DNA from: a virus
Strand: one strand, 5' to 3'
DNA length: 25,878 nt
IMG/VR virus record: IMGVR_UViG_3300038701_001771
Coordinates: 1 to 25,878 of that record
The notes beneath the pieces are model-generated. The model made no database searches, was not told where the DNA came from, and saw nothing but the letters and a program-made list of their open reading frames with translations. Positions 18,432-25,878 of this stretch are shown here, in pieces (position 1 is the stretch's first letter; every line of letters starts with the position of its first letter). A program made the position numbers and the translations under genes.

Positions 18432-20305
18432 GCGACTTTACCACACTCAAAAAGGCTGTGTTGGCTGACTGGCGCTCGCAATCCAAGTGGCGCAAGCAGG
18501 CCCGTGATGACTATGCGTTTGTCGCAGGTCATCAGTGGGACACAGAGACCAAGGAATCCATGGAGGCGCGAGGGCGTGCCCCCGTCGTGTTCAACCGTGT
18601 CGCGGTCATCATTTCCGCTGTGGCCGGATCAGAGATCAACAACCGCACCGAGGTTCGGTTTATCCCCCGCGAGATTGGCGATGCCAAGCCCAACGAGGTG
18701 TTGACGGCCGGCGCTGAATGGTTCCGAGACCAGGCGATGGCGGAGGATGAAGACAGCACCGCATTTGAGGACCTCCTTATCTGCGGCCTGGGCTTCACGG
18801 AGACTGGCCTGGACTGGGAAGAGGACGAAGAGGGCAAGCCGCAAAGCCCCCGCATCGATCCTCTAGAGATGTGCTGGGACATGCACGCACGCCGCAAGGG
18901 TCTGGATGACGCTAAGCGATTTGCCCGTGTCCGCAAGATGGCGACTGAGGACGCCAAGGAGCGCTTCCCCGGCAAGACAGCGGCAGAGATCGACTGCGCG
19001 TGGATCAATGGCGAGTCCAACGACATCCACATCAACAACCCCGATGACGATTACGACAATATGCTGGACGAGGAAGAGCCAGAAACCGTCACGGTCGTGC
19101 AGGTCCAATATCGCACCAAAGAGCGCGTGGTTGAATTCATCGGGCAGGACGGCACGCGACAGGAGGCAACGCCAGAGCGCTGGCAGGCCATATCCAAGAT
19201 GGGCATCGACCTGCCGCCAAGCCGCATCAAGATCAAGCAATCGTGGCGGCAAGCGTTTCTTGGCGGTAGCGAGATACTGGACAGCAACGAGCCAGACCCG
19301 GAGGCGTGCACTTTTGTCGCCATGACCGGCCACTGGGACACGCAAGAGCGCATGTTCTACGGGCTGCTGCGGTCGATGCGTGATCCGCAGAAATACGCCA
19401 ACAAGTGGCTTTCCCAGACGCTGCACATCATCAACAGCAACGCCAAGGGCGGCGTGATGTATGAGGCTAGCGCGGTTGATGACCCGAAAGACTTCGAGGA
19501 AAGCTGGGCGGCGGCAGACTCGGCGACAATGGTGCGCAAAGGCGCATTGGCCAGCGGCTCAATCCAGCCCAAGCCGTCCGTCCAAATGCCAGCAGCGTTG
19601 ATGAACCTGACAGAATTCGCGGTATCGGCTATTCGTGACGCATCAGGCGTCAACATGGAGCTTCTGGGCCTCAGAGACGAAAACCAGCCTGGCGTCCTTG
19701 AGTATCAGCGCAAGCAAGCGGCCATGACGACGCTGGCCAAGTTCTTCGACAGTCTGCGTTACTATCGCAAGCGACAAGGCGAGGTGATCTTCCACTTTCT
19801 GCGTGACCACATCGCCCCGACAGGGCGCTTGGTGCGGCTTCTCAAGGAAGGCCAAGAGCAATACGTGCGGTTCGCGCTGGATGACAACGCGCGCAAGTAT
19901 GACGTCGTCGTTGACGACGCGCCGTCCGCACCGAATGAAAAGGAAAAGTCGTGGTCTGTTGTCCAGGCCATGATGCCGATGCTGCAAACCGCAGGCCTCG
20001 GATTCGACGACTGGGCCAAGATCCTTGAATACAGCCCGTTGCCGTCGTCCTTTGTGGATATGGTCCGCGAAAAGGCTGAACAACAAAAGCGGCAGGCACA
20101 GCAGGATCCGATGCAGCAGATGCTGGCCCAATTGCAGATCGAAAAAGAGCGGTCTGAAATCGCTGAAAACCTATCCAACGCACAATTGGACAACGCGCGC
20201 ACGCAGCAAATCGCAACAGAGACGCAACTTGCGCCGATGAAAGTCGCGGCTGACCTCTACCAGCCGTTCACCGCCCCGCAAGGGCAACGGCCCCCGCCCC
20301 GATAG
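18419..20305 (+). CDS. Portal protein (P22-like)
   Basis: 628 residues. Forms the dodecameric ring at one vertex through which DNA enters and leaves. The start W-R-K-Q-A-R-D-D-Y-A-F-V-A-G-H-Q-W and the segment V-V-F-N-R-V...V-A-G-S-E-I-N-N-R-T match P22-type portals, which also have this length. The C-terminal 80 residues are Gln-rich helix (Q-Q-K-R-Q-A-Q-Q-D-P-M-Q-Q-M-L), resembling the barrel region. ATG 18419 has AAAGGA five bases upstream, so it is preferred over the ATGA-overlapping 18428. A podovirus-like virion is suggested. Confidence 0.9.
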   Translation: MGSMSDFTTLKKAVLADWRSQSKWRKQARDDYAFVAGHQWDTETKESMEARGRAPVVFNRVAVIISAVAGSEINNRTEVRFIPREIGDAKPNEVLTAGAEWFRDQAMAEDEDSTAFEDLLICGLGFTETGLDWEEDEEGKPQSPRIDPLEMCWDMHARRKGLDDAKRFARVRKMATEDAKERFPGKTAAEIDCAWINGESNDIHINNPDDDYDNMLDEEEPETVTVVQVQYRTKERVVEFIGQDGTRQEATPERWQAISKMGIDLPPSRIKIKQSWRQAFLGGSEILDSNEPDPEACTFVAMTGHWDTQERMFYGLLRSMRDPQKYANKWLSQTLHIINSNAKGGVMYEASAVDDPKDFEESWAAADSATMVRKGALASGSIQPKPSVQMPAALMNLTEFAVSAIRDASGVNMELLGLRDENQPGVLEYQRKQAAMTTLAKFFDSLRYYRKRQGEVIFHFLRDHIAPTGRLVRLLKEGQEQYVRFALDDNARKYDVVVDDAPSAPNEKEKSWSVVQAMMPMLQTAGLGFDDWAKILEYSPLPSSFVDMVREKAEQQKRQAQQDPMQQMLAQLQIEKERSEIAENLSNAQLDNARTQQIATETQLAPMKVAADLYQPFTAPQGQRPPPR

Positions 20306-20334
20306 TGCGGTAACGTTTAGCTGACGAGACAAGC

Positions 20335-21213
20335 ATGGAAGAACTAAGCACAGAAGACCAGGCCCTGATGGACCAGATGGAGGCAGCAGACGCCGCGCCA
20401 GAGCCGGATCCAACCGGAGTTGAACTGGAGCCGGAACAGAGCCAGGCCGAGCCAGAGGCAGACGGCGGCAAGCCCCCGCCGGGCATGGTGCCACATGGCG
20501 CACTGCACAAGGAGCGCTCAGAGCGCAAAGAGGCCGCAAGCCAGCTTAACGAGGAGCGGGCCACAACCGCCCGTCTGGAGCGGGAACTTGCGGAAATGCG
20601 GGCGCAGATGCAGGCCTTGCAAAGCCCCCCAAAGCCCGAAGAGGCCGCGCCGGAGTGGGTCGATCCGATCTACGACCCTGAGGGATACCGCAAATACCAA
20701 GAATATCACACCCAACAGACGCAACAGCGCTTCGATGAACTCGCCAACTTCCAACAGCAGACAATCCAGCAACAGCAGATGCAGGCCTATATCGCGCAAG
20801 TCGAGGCGGAATTCGTGGCAGAGCAGCCCGACTACATGCAGGCTGTTGACCATATGAGAAACGCGCGCGAGCAGCAGCTACAGGCGCAGGGCTACAGAGG
20901 CGACCAAATCAGTCAACAACTCGGCGCGGATCGCAACAGCATCTTGCAGGCGGCGCAGCTACTCGGCGTCTCACCAGCAAAATTAGCCTATCAGCGCGCC
21001 TTGGAAATGGGCTATCAGCCCGCGCCTGCCCCAGCAGAGGCAGAGGCAGAGCGCATCGCGGCGCTATCCAACGCGCAGCGCCAGACGCAAGGCATCGGCA
21101 CCGGCGGTTCCGCTCAAGCGGGCGGCATGACGGTTGAAGACCTTGCAAACCTTTCAGAGGCAGAGTTTGCAAAAATTCCGCAAGAGGAACGTGATCGCCT
21201 TATGGGCGGTTGA
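20335..21213 (+). CDS. Scaffolding-like protein
   Basis: 292 residues between portal and capsid, where scaffolds lie. It has an acidic, proline-rich disordered N-terminus (1-55), a coiled coil (about 60-100, E-R-S-E-R-K-E-A-A-S-Q-L-N-E-E-R), a Gln-rich helical centre (120-180) and a C-terminal Ala/Glu region. Low complexity and high charge are typical of scaffolds, which guide capsid assembly and then leave. There is no protease motif. The C-terminus (D-L-A-N-L-S-E-A-E-F-A-K-I-P) looks like a small helical hook that may contact the capsid protein. Confidence 0.75.
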   Translation: MEELSTEDQALMDQMEAADAAPEPDPTGVELEPEQSQAEPEADGGKPPPGMVPHGALHKERSERKEAASQLNEERATTARLERELAEMRAQMQALQSPPKPEEAAPEWVDPIYDPEGYRKYQEYHTQQTQQRFDELANFQQQTIQQQQMQAYIAQVEAEFVAEQPDYMQAVDHMRNAREQQLQAQGYRGDQISQQLGADRNSILQAAQLLGVSPAKLAYQRALEMGYQPAPAPAEAEAERIAALSNAQRQTQGIGTGGSAQAGGMTVEDLANLSEAEFAKIPQEERDRLMGG

Positions 21214-21323
21214 GTTCGGGTCTTGCCCGCCTAACGGGCCTTCGCCAGTCGGGGCGTCAAGCCGACATCGCGTGTCCAGCGTCATAGGGCGGCAATGAAA
21301 TCCCAGATAAACGGAGCCAGACA

Positions 21324-22436
21324 ATGGCTAAGACCGAATTCGGGGTCAACCATCCGCTTGCCGTCAAGCTGTGGTCCAAGACCCTTGCTCGTGAAGCGTA
21401 TCGCAAGACCTTCATTAGCAAATTCATCGGAAAGGGCGAAGACAGCCTGATCCAAGAGAAAACCGAGTTGAAAAAGTCTGCTGGTGACAAGATCACCTGC
21501 GGCCTGCGTCCCCAGCTTGAAGGCGACGGCGTCGAAGGTGACGCAACGCTTGAAGGCAACGAGGAGGCCCTGCGCTTCTTTGACGACAGCGTCGTCATCA
21601 ACCAGATGCGCCATGCGACCCGCTCGAAAGGCAAAATGTCCGAGCAGCGCGTGCCCTACAACCTGCGCAACGAGGGCAAAAACGGCCTGTCCGACTGGTT
21701 CGCACGTCGTAAAGACACTGTGTTTTTCAACCACATCTGCGGTAACACCGCCGAGACCCGTGGCCTTTACACAGGTCACAACACCGTCACAGCGCCAACG
21801 ACGAACCGCATCATCCGCGCAGGCAACCAGGCGAATGACGAAAGCCTGACGTCCAGTGACATCTTCACGCTTGACCTGATCGACATCGCGCGAGAGCGCG
21901 CCGAGACGGCCAGCATCAAAGCCAACACCGGCCCCCTGATCCGTCCGATTCGCATTGGCGGTGAGGACATGTACGTCATGTTCATTCACGACTATCAGGC
22001 CACGTCGCTGCGGACCAACACGGCAACAGGCCAGTGGGCGGACATCCAGAAGGCGGCAATGCAGGGCGGCGACGTCGCGGGCAACCCGATCTTCAAAGGG
22101 TCGCTTGGCGTCTACAACGGCGTCATTCTGCACAAGGCTTCGCGGGTTACTCAGGGCGTGCGCTCGGACACTGGTGTCAACTTCGCCAATTCCCGTCGCG
22201 CGGTTCTGTGTGGTGCGCAGGCGGCAACCATTGCCTACGGCTCGGAAAACGGCGCAGAGCGCTATTCCTGGCACGAGGAAATGTTTGACTACGGCAACCA
22301 GCTTGGCGTTTCCGGCGGCTGCATTTGGGGCATGAAAAAGACCAAGTTCACCCCGGCAGACGACAGCGCAACAAACGCCGAGGACTTCGGCACCATTGTT
22401 GTGTCCACCTACGCCACTCAGACCAACCCAAGCTAA
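21324..22436 (+). CDS. Major capsid protein (N4-gp56 family)
   Basis: 370 residues. It matches the N4-gp56/DUF4043 capsid family: N-terminal H-P-L-A-V-K-L-W-S-K-T-L-A-R-E-A, the segment L-I-Q-E-K-T-E-L-K-K-S-A-G-D-K-I-T, then A-T-L-E-G-N-E-E-A-L-R-F-F and R-S-K-G-K-M-S-E-Q-R. The C-terminal G-V-Y-N-G-V-I-L-H and F-A-N-S-R-R-A-V-L-C-G-A-Q-A motifs are also typical. An HK97-like fold is expected. It follows a 110-base gap with a short GCCCG/CGGGC hairpin (about 21225-21239), which lacks a T-run and is probably not a terminator. Confidence 0.92.
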   Translation: MAKTEFGVNHPLAVKLWSKTLAREAYRKTFISKFIGKGEDSLIQEKTELKKSAGDKITCGLRPQLEGDGVEGDATLEGNEEALRFFDDSVVINQMRHATRSKGKMSEQRVPYNLRNEGKNGLSDWFARRKDTVFFNHICGNTAETRGLYTGHNTVTAPTTNRIIRAGNQANDESLTSSDIFTLDLIDIARERAETASIKANTGPLIRPIRIGGEDMYVMFIHDYQATSLRTNTATGQWADIQKAAMQGGDVAGNPIFKGSLGVYNGVILHKASRVTQGVRSDTGVNFANSRRAVLCGAQAATIAYGSENGAERYSWHEEMFDYGNQLGVSGGCIWGMKKTKFTPADDSATNAEDFGTIVVSTYATQTNPS

Positions 22437-22448
22437 GGAGCAATCAAT

Positions 22449-22868
22449 ATGAATGCTGAAACTATGGGTCAGGGGTATCACACGAACCAGGTTCATTACC
22501 TGCGCCGTGCGGTTGCCTACACTGACGACGGCACGACCCTTTCGCTGGGTTGGGTGCCGAAAGGTGCGGCTATCATTCGCGGGGGCGTTGTCGTCTCCAC
22601 TGCGTTTGACAGCGGCACCAGCGACGTTCTGGATCTGGGCTTTCGTGAAGCCGGTGACGGGACCGCAGCGGATGCCGATGAATACGGGTCCGCGCTTGAT
22701 CTGACCACAGCGGGCGTAATCGCGGCTGATGACATGGCCACGGCGGCAGACGCGTATCTGCCCCAAGGCGCTGAAATCACCTGCGACTACACATCCGCAG
22801 GCACAGCCCCAACGGCTGGCGCTGGCGTGGTCTGGGTCGAATACCTCGTAGACAATGGAGCCGCCTGA
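22449..22868 (+). CDS. Probable head decoration protein
   Basis: 139 residues starting 12 bases after the capsid stop. A beta-rich sequence with alternating strands (L-S-L-G-W-V-P-K-G-A-A-I-I-R-G-G-V-V-V-S-T-A-F, 31-53; D-V-L-D-L-G-F) and a C-terminal V-V-W-V-E-Y-L-V. Proteins with this G-A-x-I-x-x-G-x-V-x-V-x-T-A-F-(N/D) pattern commonly follow capsid genes and I recall them as minor head or decoration proteins. It should bind the capsid surface. No enzyme motif seen. Confidence 0.7.
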   Translation: MNAETMGQGYHTNQVHYLRRAVAYTDDGTTLSLGWVPKGAAIIRGGVVVSTAFDSGTSDVLDLGFREAGDGTAADADEYGSALDLTTAGVIAADDMATAADAYLPQGAEITCDYTSAGTAPTAGAGVVWVEYLVDNGAA

Positions 22869-22870
22869 TC

Positions 22871-22939
22871 ATGGGTAAGCAAATGAATTCCAAGGCCCCG
22901 AAGGAAGTCGTCAAGAGCGGCAAAGGCAAGGGCAAGTGA
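22871..22939 (+). CDS. 22-residue lysine-rich peptide
   Basis: Tiny frame between decoration and head genes, starting two bases after the previous stop. It is extremely basic, with eight lysines in 22 residues and a K-G-K-G-K end. Its stop overlaps a GTG (GTGA) that opens the next frame, so it may work as a coupling peptide. A DNA- or capsid-binding role is possible. Only position and overlap support it. Confidence 0.4.
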   Translation: MGKQMNSKAPKEVVKSGKGKGK

Positions 22940-23109
22940 GACGCCGACAGCGTTTTGCGGAAAAGAAAGAGGCGGGCGTTATTCGCCCCCCTCAGCCTAC
23001 CTTGCGCGAAGAATACAAGCGGATCTTCGGCAAGCCCGCCCACGGGCGGATGAAACCCGAGACAATACAGGCGGCGATTGATGAGCACACTAGCGGAAAT
23101 CGCGCTTGA
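22936..23109 (+). CDS. Small head-region protein, GTG start
   Basis: 57 residues from a GTG in a four-base GTGA overlap. It has a basic N-terminus (R-R-R-Q-R). The C-terminal half, L-R-E-E-Y-K-R-I-F-G-K-P-A-H-G-R-M-K-P-E-T-I, closely follows a short motif, Y-x-x-(L/I)-F-G-K-x-x-H-x-x-M-K-x-E-T-(I/L), that I know from many phage head-gene clusters. This motif resembles a small SAP- or HeH-type helix-extended-loop-helix nucleic-acid-binding unit. It overlaps the next gene by 29 bases. Confidence 0.6.
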   Translation: MRRRQRFAEKKEAGVIRPPQPTLREEYKRIFGKPAHGRMKPETIQAAIDEHTSGNRA

Positions 23110-23836
23110 TTGCGCCAAGATGCTTGGCCGTGCCAACGCAGACGGATCGGCCATTCTTGACCTTGAAAGCGAGATCAAGGGCGAGATTGCGCGGACGGTA
23201 GAGGACTACAACCGCAAGCCGTGGCACCTGACCGAGGTGCTGGATCTTGGCTTGACGACAGTCGCGGACCAGACTTGGTATGCGCAGATCGATGAAACAG
23301 GGTCGCTTGGGGCAGAACTGGACGCGCAGACGGACAATGCAACGCAGTTTGTCAGGACCGCGACCAACCAGCTTGTTCTGGCTGAGGCTGTGGCCTTTCC
23401 GGTGGACGCGTCACGCATCCTGAAAATCGACTACATGCGCGACAACACCAACGCGATTTATCACGACATCACTCATATCGACTTTTCGCAATTCCAGCGG
23501 ATGCAGCGCGGCACAACGCTTGGCGGTCCCCCGATCTACTATACCCGATATGCCGAGCGGATCGGCCTTTATCCGACACCGAACGGTGTTTTTAACATCA
23601 CGATGAGCGCGACGGTAAAGCCTGCTGTGCCCGTAGCTGACACTGACAAAAGCGTTTGGTTCGACAAGGGGCGGGAACTGGTCACGGCAAGCGCATGTGG
23701 TCGGGTTTGCCTCAAATATCTTCGCGACCCAGACCGCGCGGCAGAGTTCGGCGCAATCGCTGGGCCGATTGAAAACAACATGCAGGCAGAGTTCGCACGC
23801 AAGCGCGCCACGGGCCGCTTGGTACCGCACGACTAG
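23081..23836 (+). CDS. Head-to-tail adaptor / tail accessory protein (P22 gp4-like by position)
   Basis: 251 residues from ATG 23081, preceded by GGCGG. The N-terminal 50 residues are helical (A-E-I-A-L-D-C-A-K-M-L-G-R, then I-K-G-E-I-A-R-T-V-E-D-Y-N-R-K-P-W). The middle is strand-rich, with a Y-Y-T-R-Y-A-E-R-I-G-L-Y-P-T-P segment (157-171) usual in such adaptors. The C-terminus is helical. Position after the head genes and the pattern suit a ring under the portal, like P22 gp4. The family assignment is by layout, so alternatives such as another tail-tube adaptor remain. Confidence 0.7.
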   Translation: MSTLAEIALDCAKMLGRANADGSAILDLESEIKGEIARTVEDYNRKPWHLTEVLDLGLTTVADQTWYAQIDETGSLGAELDAQTDNATQFVRTATNQLVLAEAVAFPVDASRILKIDYMRDNTNAIYHDITHIDFSQFQRMQRGTTLGGPPIYYTRYAERIGLYPTPNGVFNITMSATVKPAVPVADTDKSVWFDKGRELVTASACGRVCLKYLRDPDRAAEFGAIAGPIENNMQAEFARKRATGRLVPHD

Positions 23837-23845
23837 GAGAGACCC

Positions 23846-24091
23846 ATGCAAGGACTAAACGGCTTCCACAGTCCCTATCACATGATGCAGGGCAACCAAG
23901 CCATGTATCCGCAGCCTCACCCGATGCAGGGCGGTCAAATGATGCAGTCCCAGATGGCACCCCAGATGGCACCCCAGATGCAGCACCAGATGCCATCGTT
24001 CGGAATGGGCGGTCATCTGCAACAGCTTTACGACAGGCTACCCGGCAAGGCTGGGGGGTCCCTTGGCGGGCTGCTGGGAATGGCGAAATAG
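23846..24091 (+). CDS. Methionine/glutamine-rich small protein
   Basis: 81 residues with a GGAGAG ribosome site. The first 50 are a low-complexity run of Met, Gln, Pro and His, including a tandem A-P-Q-M repeat encoded by a direct DNA repeat (about 23956-23979). The last 25 are a small helical, glycine-rich domain (L-Q-Q-L-Y-D-R-L). Such small disordered proteins near tail genes can be virion-ejected or chaperone-like. No family is recognised. Confidence 0.55.
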   Translation: MQGLNGFHSPYHMMQGNQAMYPQPHPMQGGQMMQSQMAPQMAPQMQHQMPSFGMGGHLQQLYDRLPGKAGGSLGGLLGMAK

Positions 24092-24092
24092 T

Positions 24093-25556
24093 ATGCAAAC
24101 CGCCGAAATCCCCCTTGGCGAATGGTTGCCGGATGGCCCGACTTATCAAAAGCCGGGTCTTGAAGACGCGCTTAACGTTGTCCCGACGCCTGGGGGCTAT
24201 GGTCCGCTCGCAGGGTTGCAGGCAACGGGTGCGACGATAGACCGGGCCGTCAGAGGGGCTAGGCAGTTCTACACACCTGCGGGTAACAGCATTGTCGCCT
24301 GTGGCGCGGATGATGCCTTGTTCACTGTGCGCGGCGGTGTCGCTACCCGCACCAGCGGCTTGCCATCGATTGGCGAAAATGAGGCTTGGGACTTCTGTCA
24401 GTTCAACACGTTTGTGATTGCGACGGCGGCGAACAACCCCCCGCAGTATCTGGAAAACGTCACGTCCGATGACACGTTTGCAGCGCTTGGCGGTTCACCC
24501 CCCGAAGCCAGGCGCTGCGCCCGCGTCGGTGACTTTGTCATGTTTGGCAACATCACCGACGCGGCAAGTCGGATTCAGTGGTCCGCGATCAACGCCCCTG
24601 CGGATGACTGGACGCCATCCAGACTGACGCAGGCGGGCTTTCTAGACCTAGACCCAGCGCGCGGGCAGGTGCAGAAAATCGCGGGCGGGCGCTATGCCAT
24701 CGTGTTCCAGACGCGCGGCATCACACGGCTTGCGTATGTGGGGCCTCCGACAGTCTGGCAGGCTGAGACCATTTCAGAGGACCGTGGCGCTCTGGCCCCG
24801 TTTTCAACGGCTACAGTGGGCTATCTGACCTATTTCTTGGCTCAAGACGGTTTCTACGTGACCAACGGCACGACGATTGAGCCTATCGGTTCTCGTCGCA
24901 TCAACAAATGGTTTTTCGACAGCGTAGAGCCAACACGCGTTGCCGAGGTGCAGGCGGCGATTGATTGGCAGAATAAATGCGTGGTTTGGTCTTTCCCGAC
25001 ATCGGAGCGGGCCGACGCTGACACGCTGCTTTTCTATGCTTGGGAAGAAAACCGCTGGTCATATGCGAAGGTTTCCACGCAATGGATTGTGGGGGCACCT
25101 GTGGCGGGTCTGACGCTTGAGCAGGTCGATGCGCTTTACCCGGATCTAGACGCTATGCCGGTGTCGCTCGACAGCGCCCAATTCAAGGCCCGTGAGCGCG
25201 TTCTCGCGTGCTTCACAAGTGACGGCACCGACGTATCATATTCGCTATTCCTGAGCACGCCGATAGAGGCCGCTTGGGAAACGGGCGAGTTTCAACCAGC
25301 ACCGGGTCGGCGTGTGTTTGTGTCTGGGGTGACGCCTGTCCTTGATAGCGGGGATTGGGATCTGACTGCGACATTGCGACTTCGCGACACCCAGAACGCG
25401 CAGACGACATCCACAACGGTTGCCACTGGCTATGGCGGCTTTGCGCCGGTTCGGGGCGAGGGGAAGCACGTTGCTGTCAGGGTGACGAAACCCGCCGGGG
25501 AATGGTCGGGCGCGTCTGCCGTTCAAGTCCAGTACAGACCGGGGGGCACGCGATGA
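24093..25556 (+). CDS. Tail/packaged-DNA stabilisation protein (P22 gp10-like by position)
   Basis: 487 residues, starting two bases after the preceding stop. It is beta-rich throughout. The N-terminus, P-L-G-E-W-L-P-D...L-E-D-A-L-N-V-V-P-T-P-G-G-Y-G-P-L, is a hallmark of a common podovirus tail protein group whose members I know as stabilisation or tail-hub proteins. Later parts contain repeated strand pairs resembling propeller blades (residues 80-330), as in P22 gp10. It would seal the channel after packaging. The function is inferred from order and the N-terminal motif. Confidence 0.72.
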   Translation: MQTAEIPLGEWLPDGPTYQKPGLEDALNVVPTPGGYGPLAGLQATGATIDRAVRGARQFYTPAGNSIVACGADDALFTVRGGVATRTSGLPSIGENEAWDFCQFNTFVIATAANNPPQYLENVTSDDTFAALGGSPPEARRCARVGDFVMFGNITDAASRIQWSAINAPADDWTPSRLTQAGFLDLDPARGQVQKIAGGRYAIVFQTRGITRLAYVGPPTVWQAETISEDRGALAPFSTATVGYLTYFLAQDGFYVTNGTTIEPIGSRRINKWFFDSVEPTRVAEVQAAIDWQNKCVVWSFPTSERADADTLLFYAWEENRWSYAKVSTQWIVGAPVAGLTLEQVDALYPDLDAMPVSLDSAQFKARERVLACFTSDGTDVSYSLFLSTPIEAAWETGEFQPAPGRRVFVSGVTPVLDSGDWDLTATLRLRDTQNAQTTSTTVATGYGGFAPVRGEGKHVAVRVTKPAGEWSGASAVQVQYRPGGTR

Positions 25557-25878
25557 CACTTGGCTTTCAGGCAATCAGGACCGAGCAGGAACGCGCACCA
25601 GCGCTACGGGTTCCAAGGCCTATTCCGGTGACGCAAATCGGGGACACCGTGTCCACAGTCCTTGATGCGCGGGCGGACGCTGACTTTCAGATCGAGAGCC
25701 TGTTTCTGGCCAATATCACAGCCACGCTGGAGACCGTGACAATCTATTTTGTGCCTGCGGACACCGCGACGGCCACGACGCAAGCGGTTGTCAGAAACTT
25801 TGAGGTGCCAGCTAACAGCCGTGTGACGCTGTTCAGCCGAGACGAACCAGCAATGCTGGACCCGGGAATGGCCTTCCT
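25553..25878 (+). CDS. Tail or head-associated structural protein, truncated by window end
   Basis: Partial: 108 complete codons, no stop before the window ends. The ATG overlaps the upstream stop (ATGA). The visible part is beta-rich and Thr/Ala/Val-rich (F-Q-I-E-S-L-F-L-A-N-I-T, then T-V-T-I-Y-F-V-P, then V-P-A-N-S-R-V-T-L-F), an immunoglobulin-like strand pattern often seen in small tail proteins. No more precise role can be given. Confidence 0.6.
   Translation, partial: MTLGFQAIRTEQERAPALRVPRPIPVTQIGDTVSTVLDARADADFQIESLFLANITATLETVTIYFVPADTATATTQAVVRNFEVPANSRVTLFSRDEPAMLDPGMAF

Noticed and set aside
21225-21239. Terminator between scaffold and capsid genes
   Set aside because: The GCCCG/CGGGC stem is only five bases and has no T-run.

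Overview
This window looks like a large part of a temperate tailed phage (or prophage) of an alphaproteobacterium, most likely a member of the Rhodobacterales. The DNA is GC-rich. The best candidate SOS box has the alphaproteobacterial LexA form (GTTC-N7-GTTC). The head genes (P22-type portal, N4-gp56-type capsid, gp4/gp10-like tail-stabilising proteins) point to a podovirus-like virion. No convincing host gene is present, so the window is read as phage sequence throughout. The taxonomic call is inference from style and protein families, not from a search.

Layout. (1) 1-203: end of the rightward late operon, a small lipoprotein that may be a spanin. (2) 205-4848: leftward early operon, transcribed from a clear promoter at 4875-4903. 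It runs through about a dozen small genes, a tyrosine integrase (555-1613), a small membrane protein and, last, a tRNA-Arg(TCT) with encoded CCA. (3) 4875-6485: immunity region. It holds a repressor without a protease domain (5858-6184), a Cro-like gene (6270-6485), four related operators (consensus close to GGGACAATNATCCC) at both early promoters, a LexA-type box, a leftward pair of coiled-coil genes and a UUCG-loop terminator. (4) 6662-15965: rightward early/replication operon, entered past an intrinsic terminator. It encodes a RusA resolvase, several unknowns, a primase-helicase, an iteron-like TGGGACA array, two related winged-helix proteins flanking a DUF3310 protein, a cytosine-C5 methyltransferase with a second long frame nested inside it, a NusG/RfaH-like protein and an HNH nuclease. 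(5) 15975-16566: a small leftward operon with an XRE-type regulator and its putative operator repeats. (6) 16590-25878: rightward packaging and head operon: TerS candidate, TerL, portal, scaffold, capsid, decoration-like protein, adaptor/tail proteins. The last gene runs off the end.

How it works together. The repressor and Cro-like protein probably compete for operators at PL (4884-4926) and PR (6221-6258). The repressor and cro messages both look leaderless. Because the repressor cannot be cleaved by RecA, SOS induction probably works through the LexA box. From there a rightward transcript would run antisense across the repressor gene and through a well-initiated small ORF (5821-6030). After induction, early rightward transcription must pass the terminator at 6662-6694. 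A NusG-like protein encoded at the end of the operon may help later transcription.

The most notable observations are the 224-codon frame nested in the methyltransferase gene, the 14-copy TGGGACA array next to the helicase, and the LexA box next to a non-cleavable repressor. Starts were usually chosen from ATGA/TGATG stop-start overlaps, which are common here. Functions given as unknown are unknown to me.
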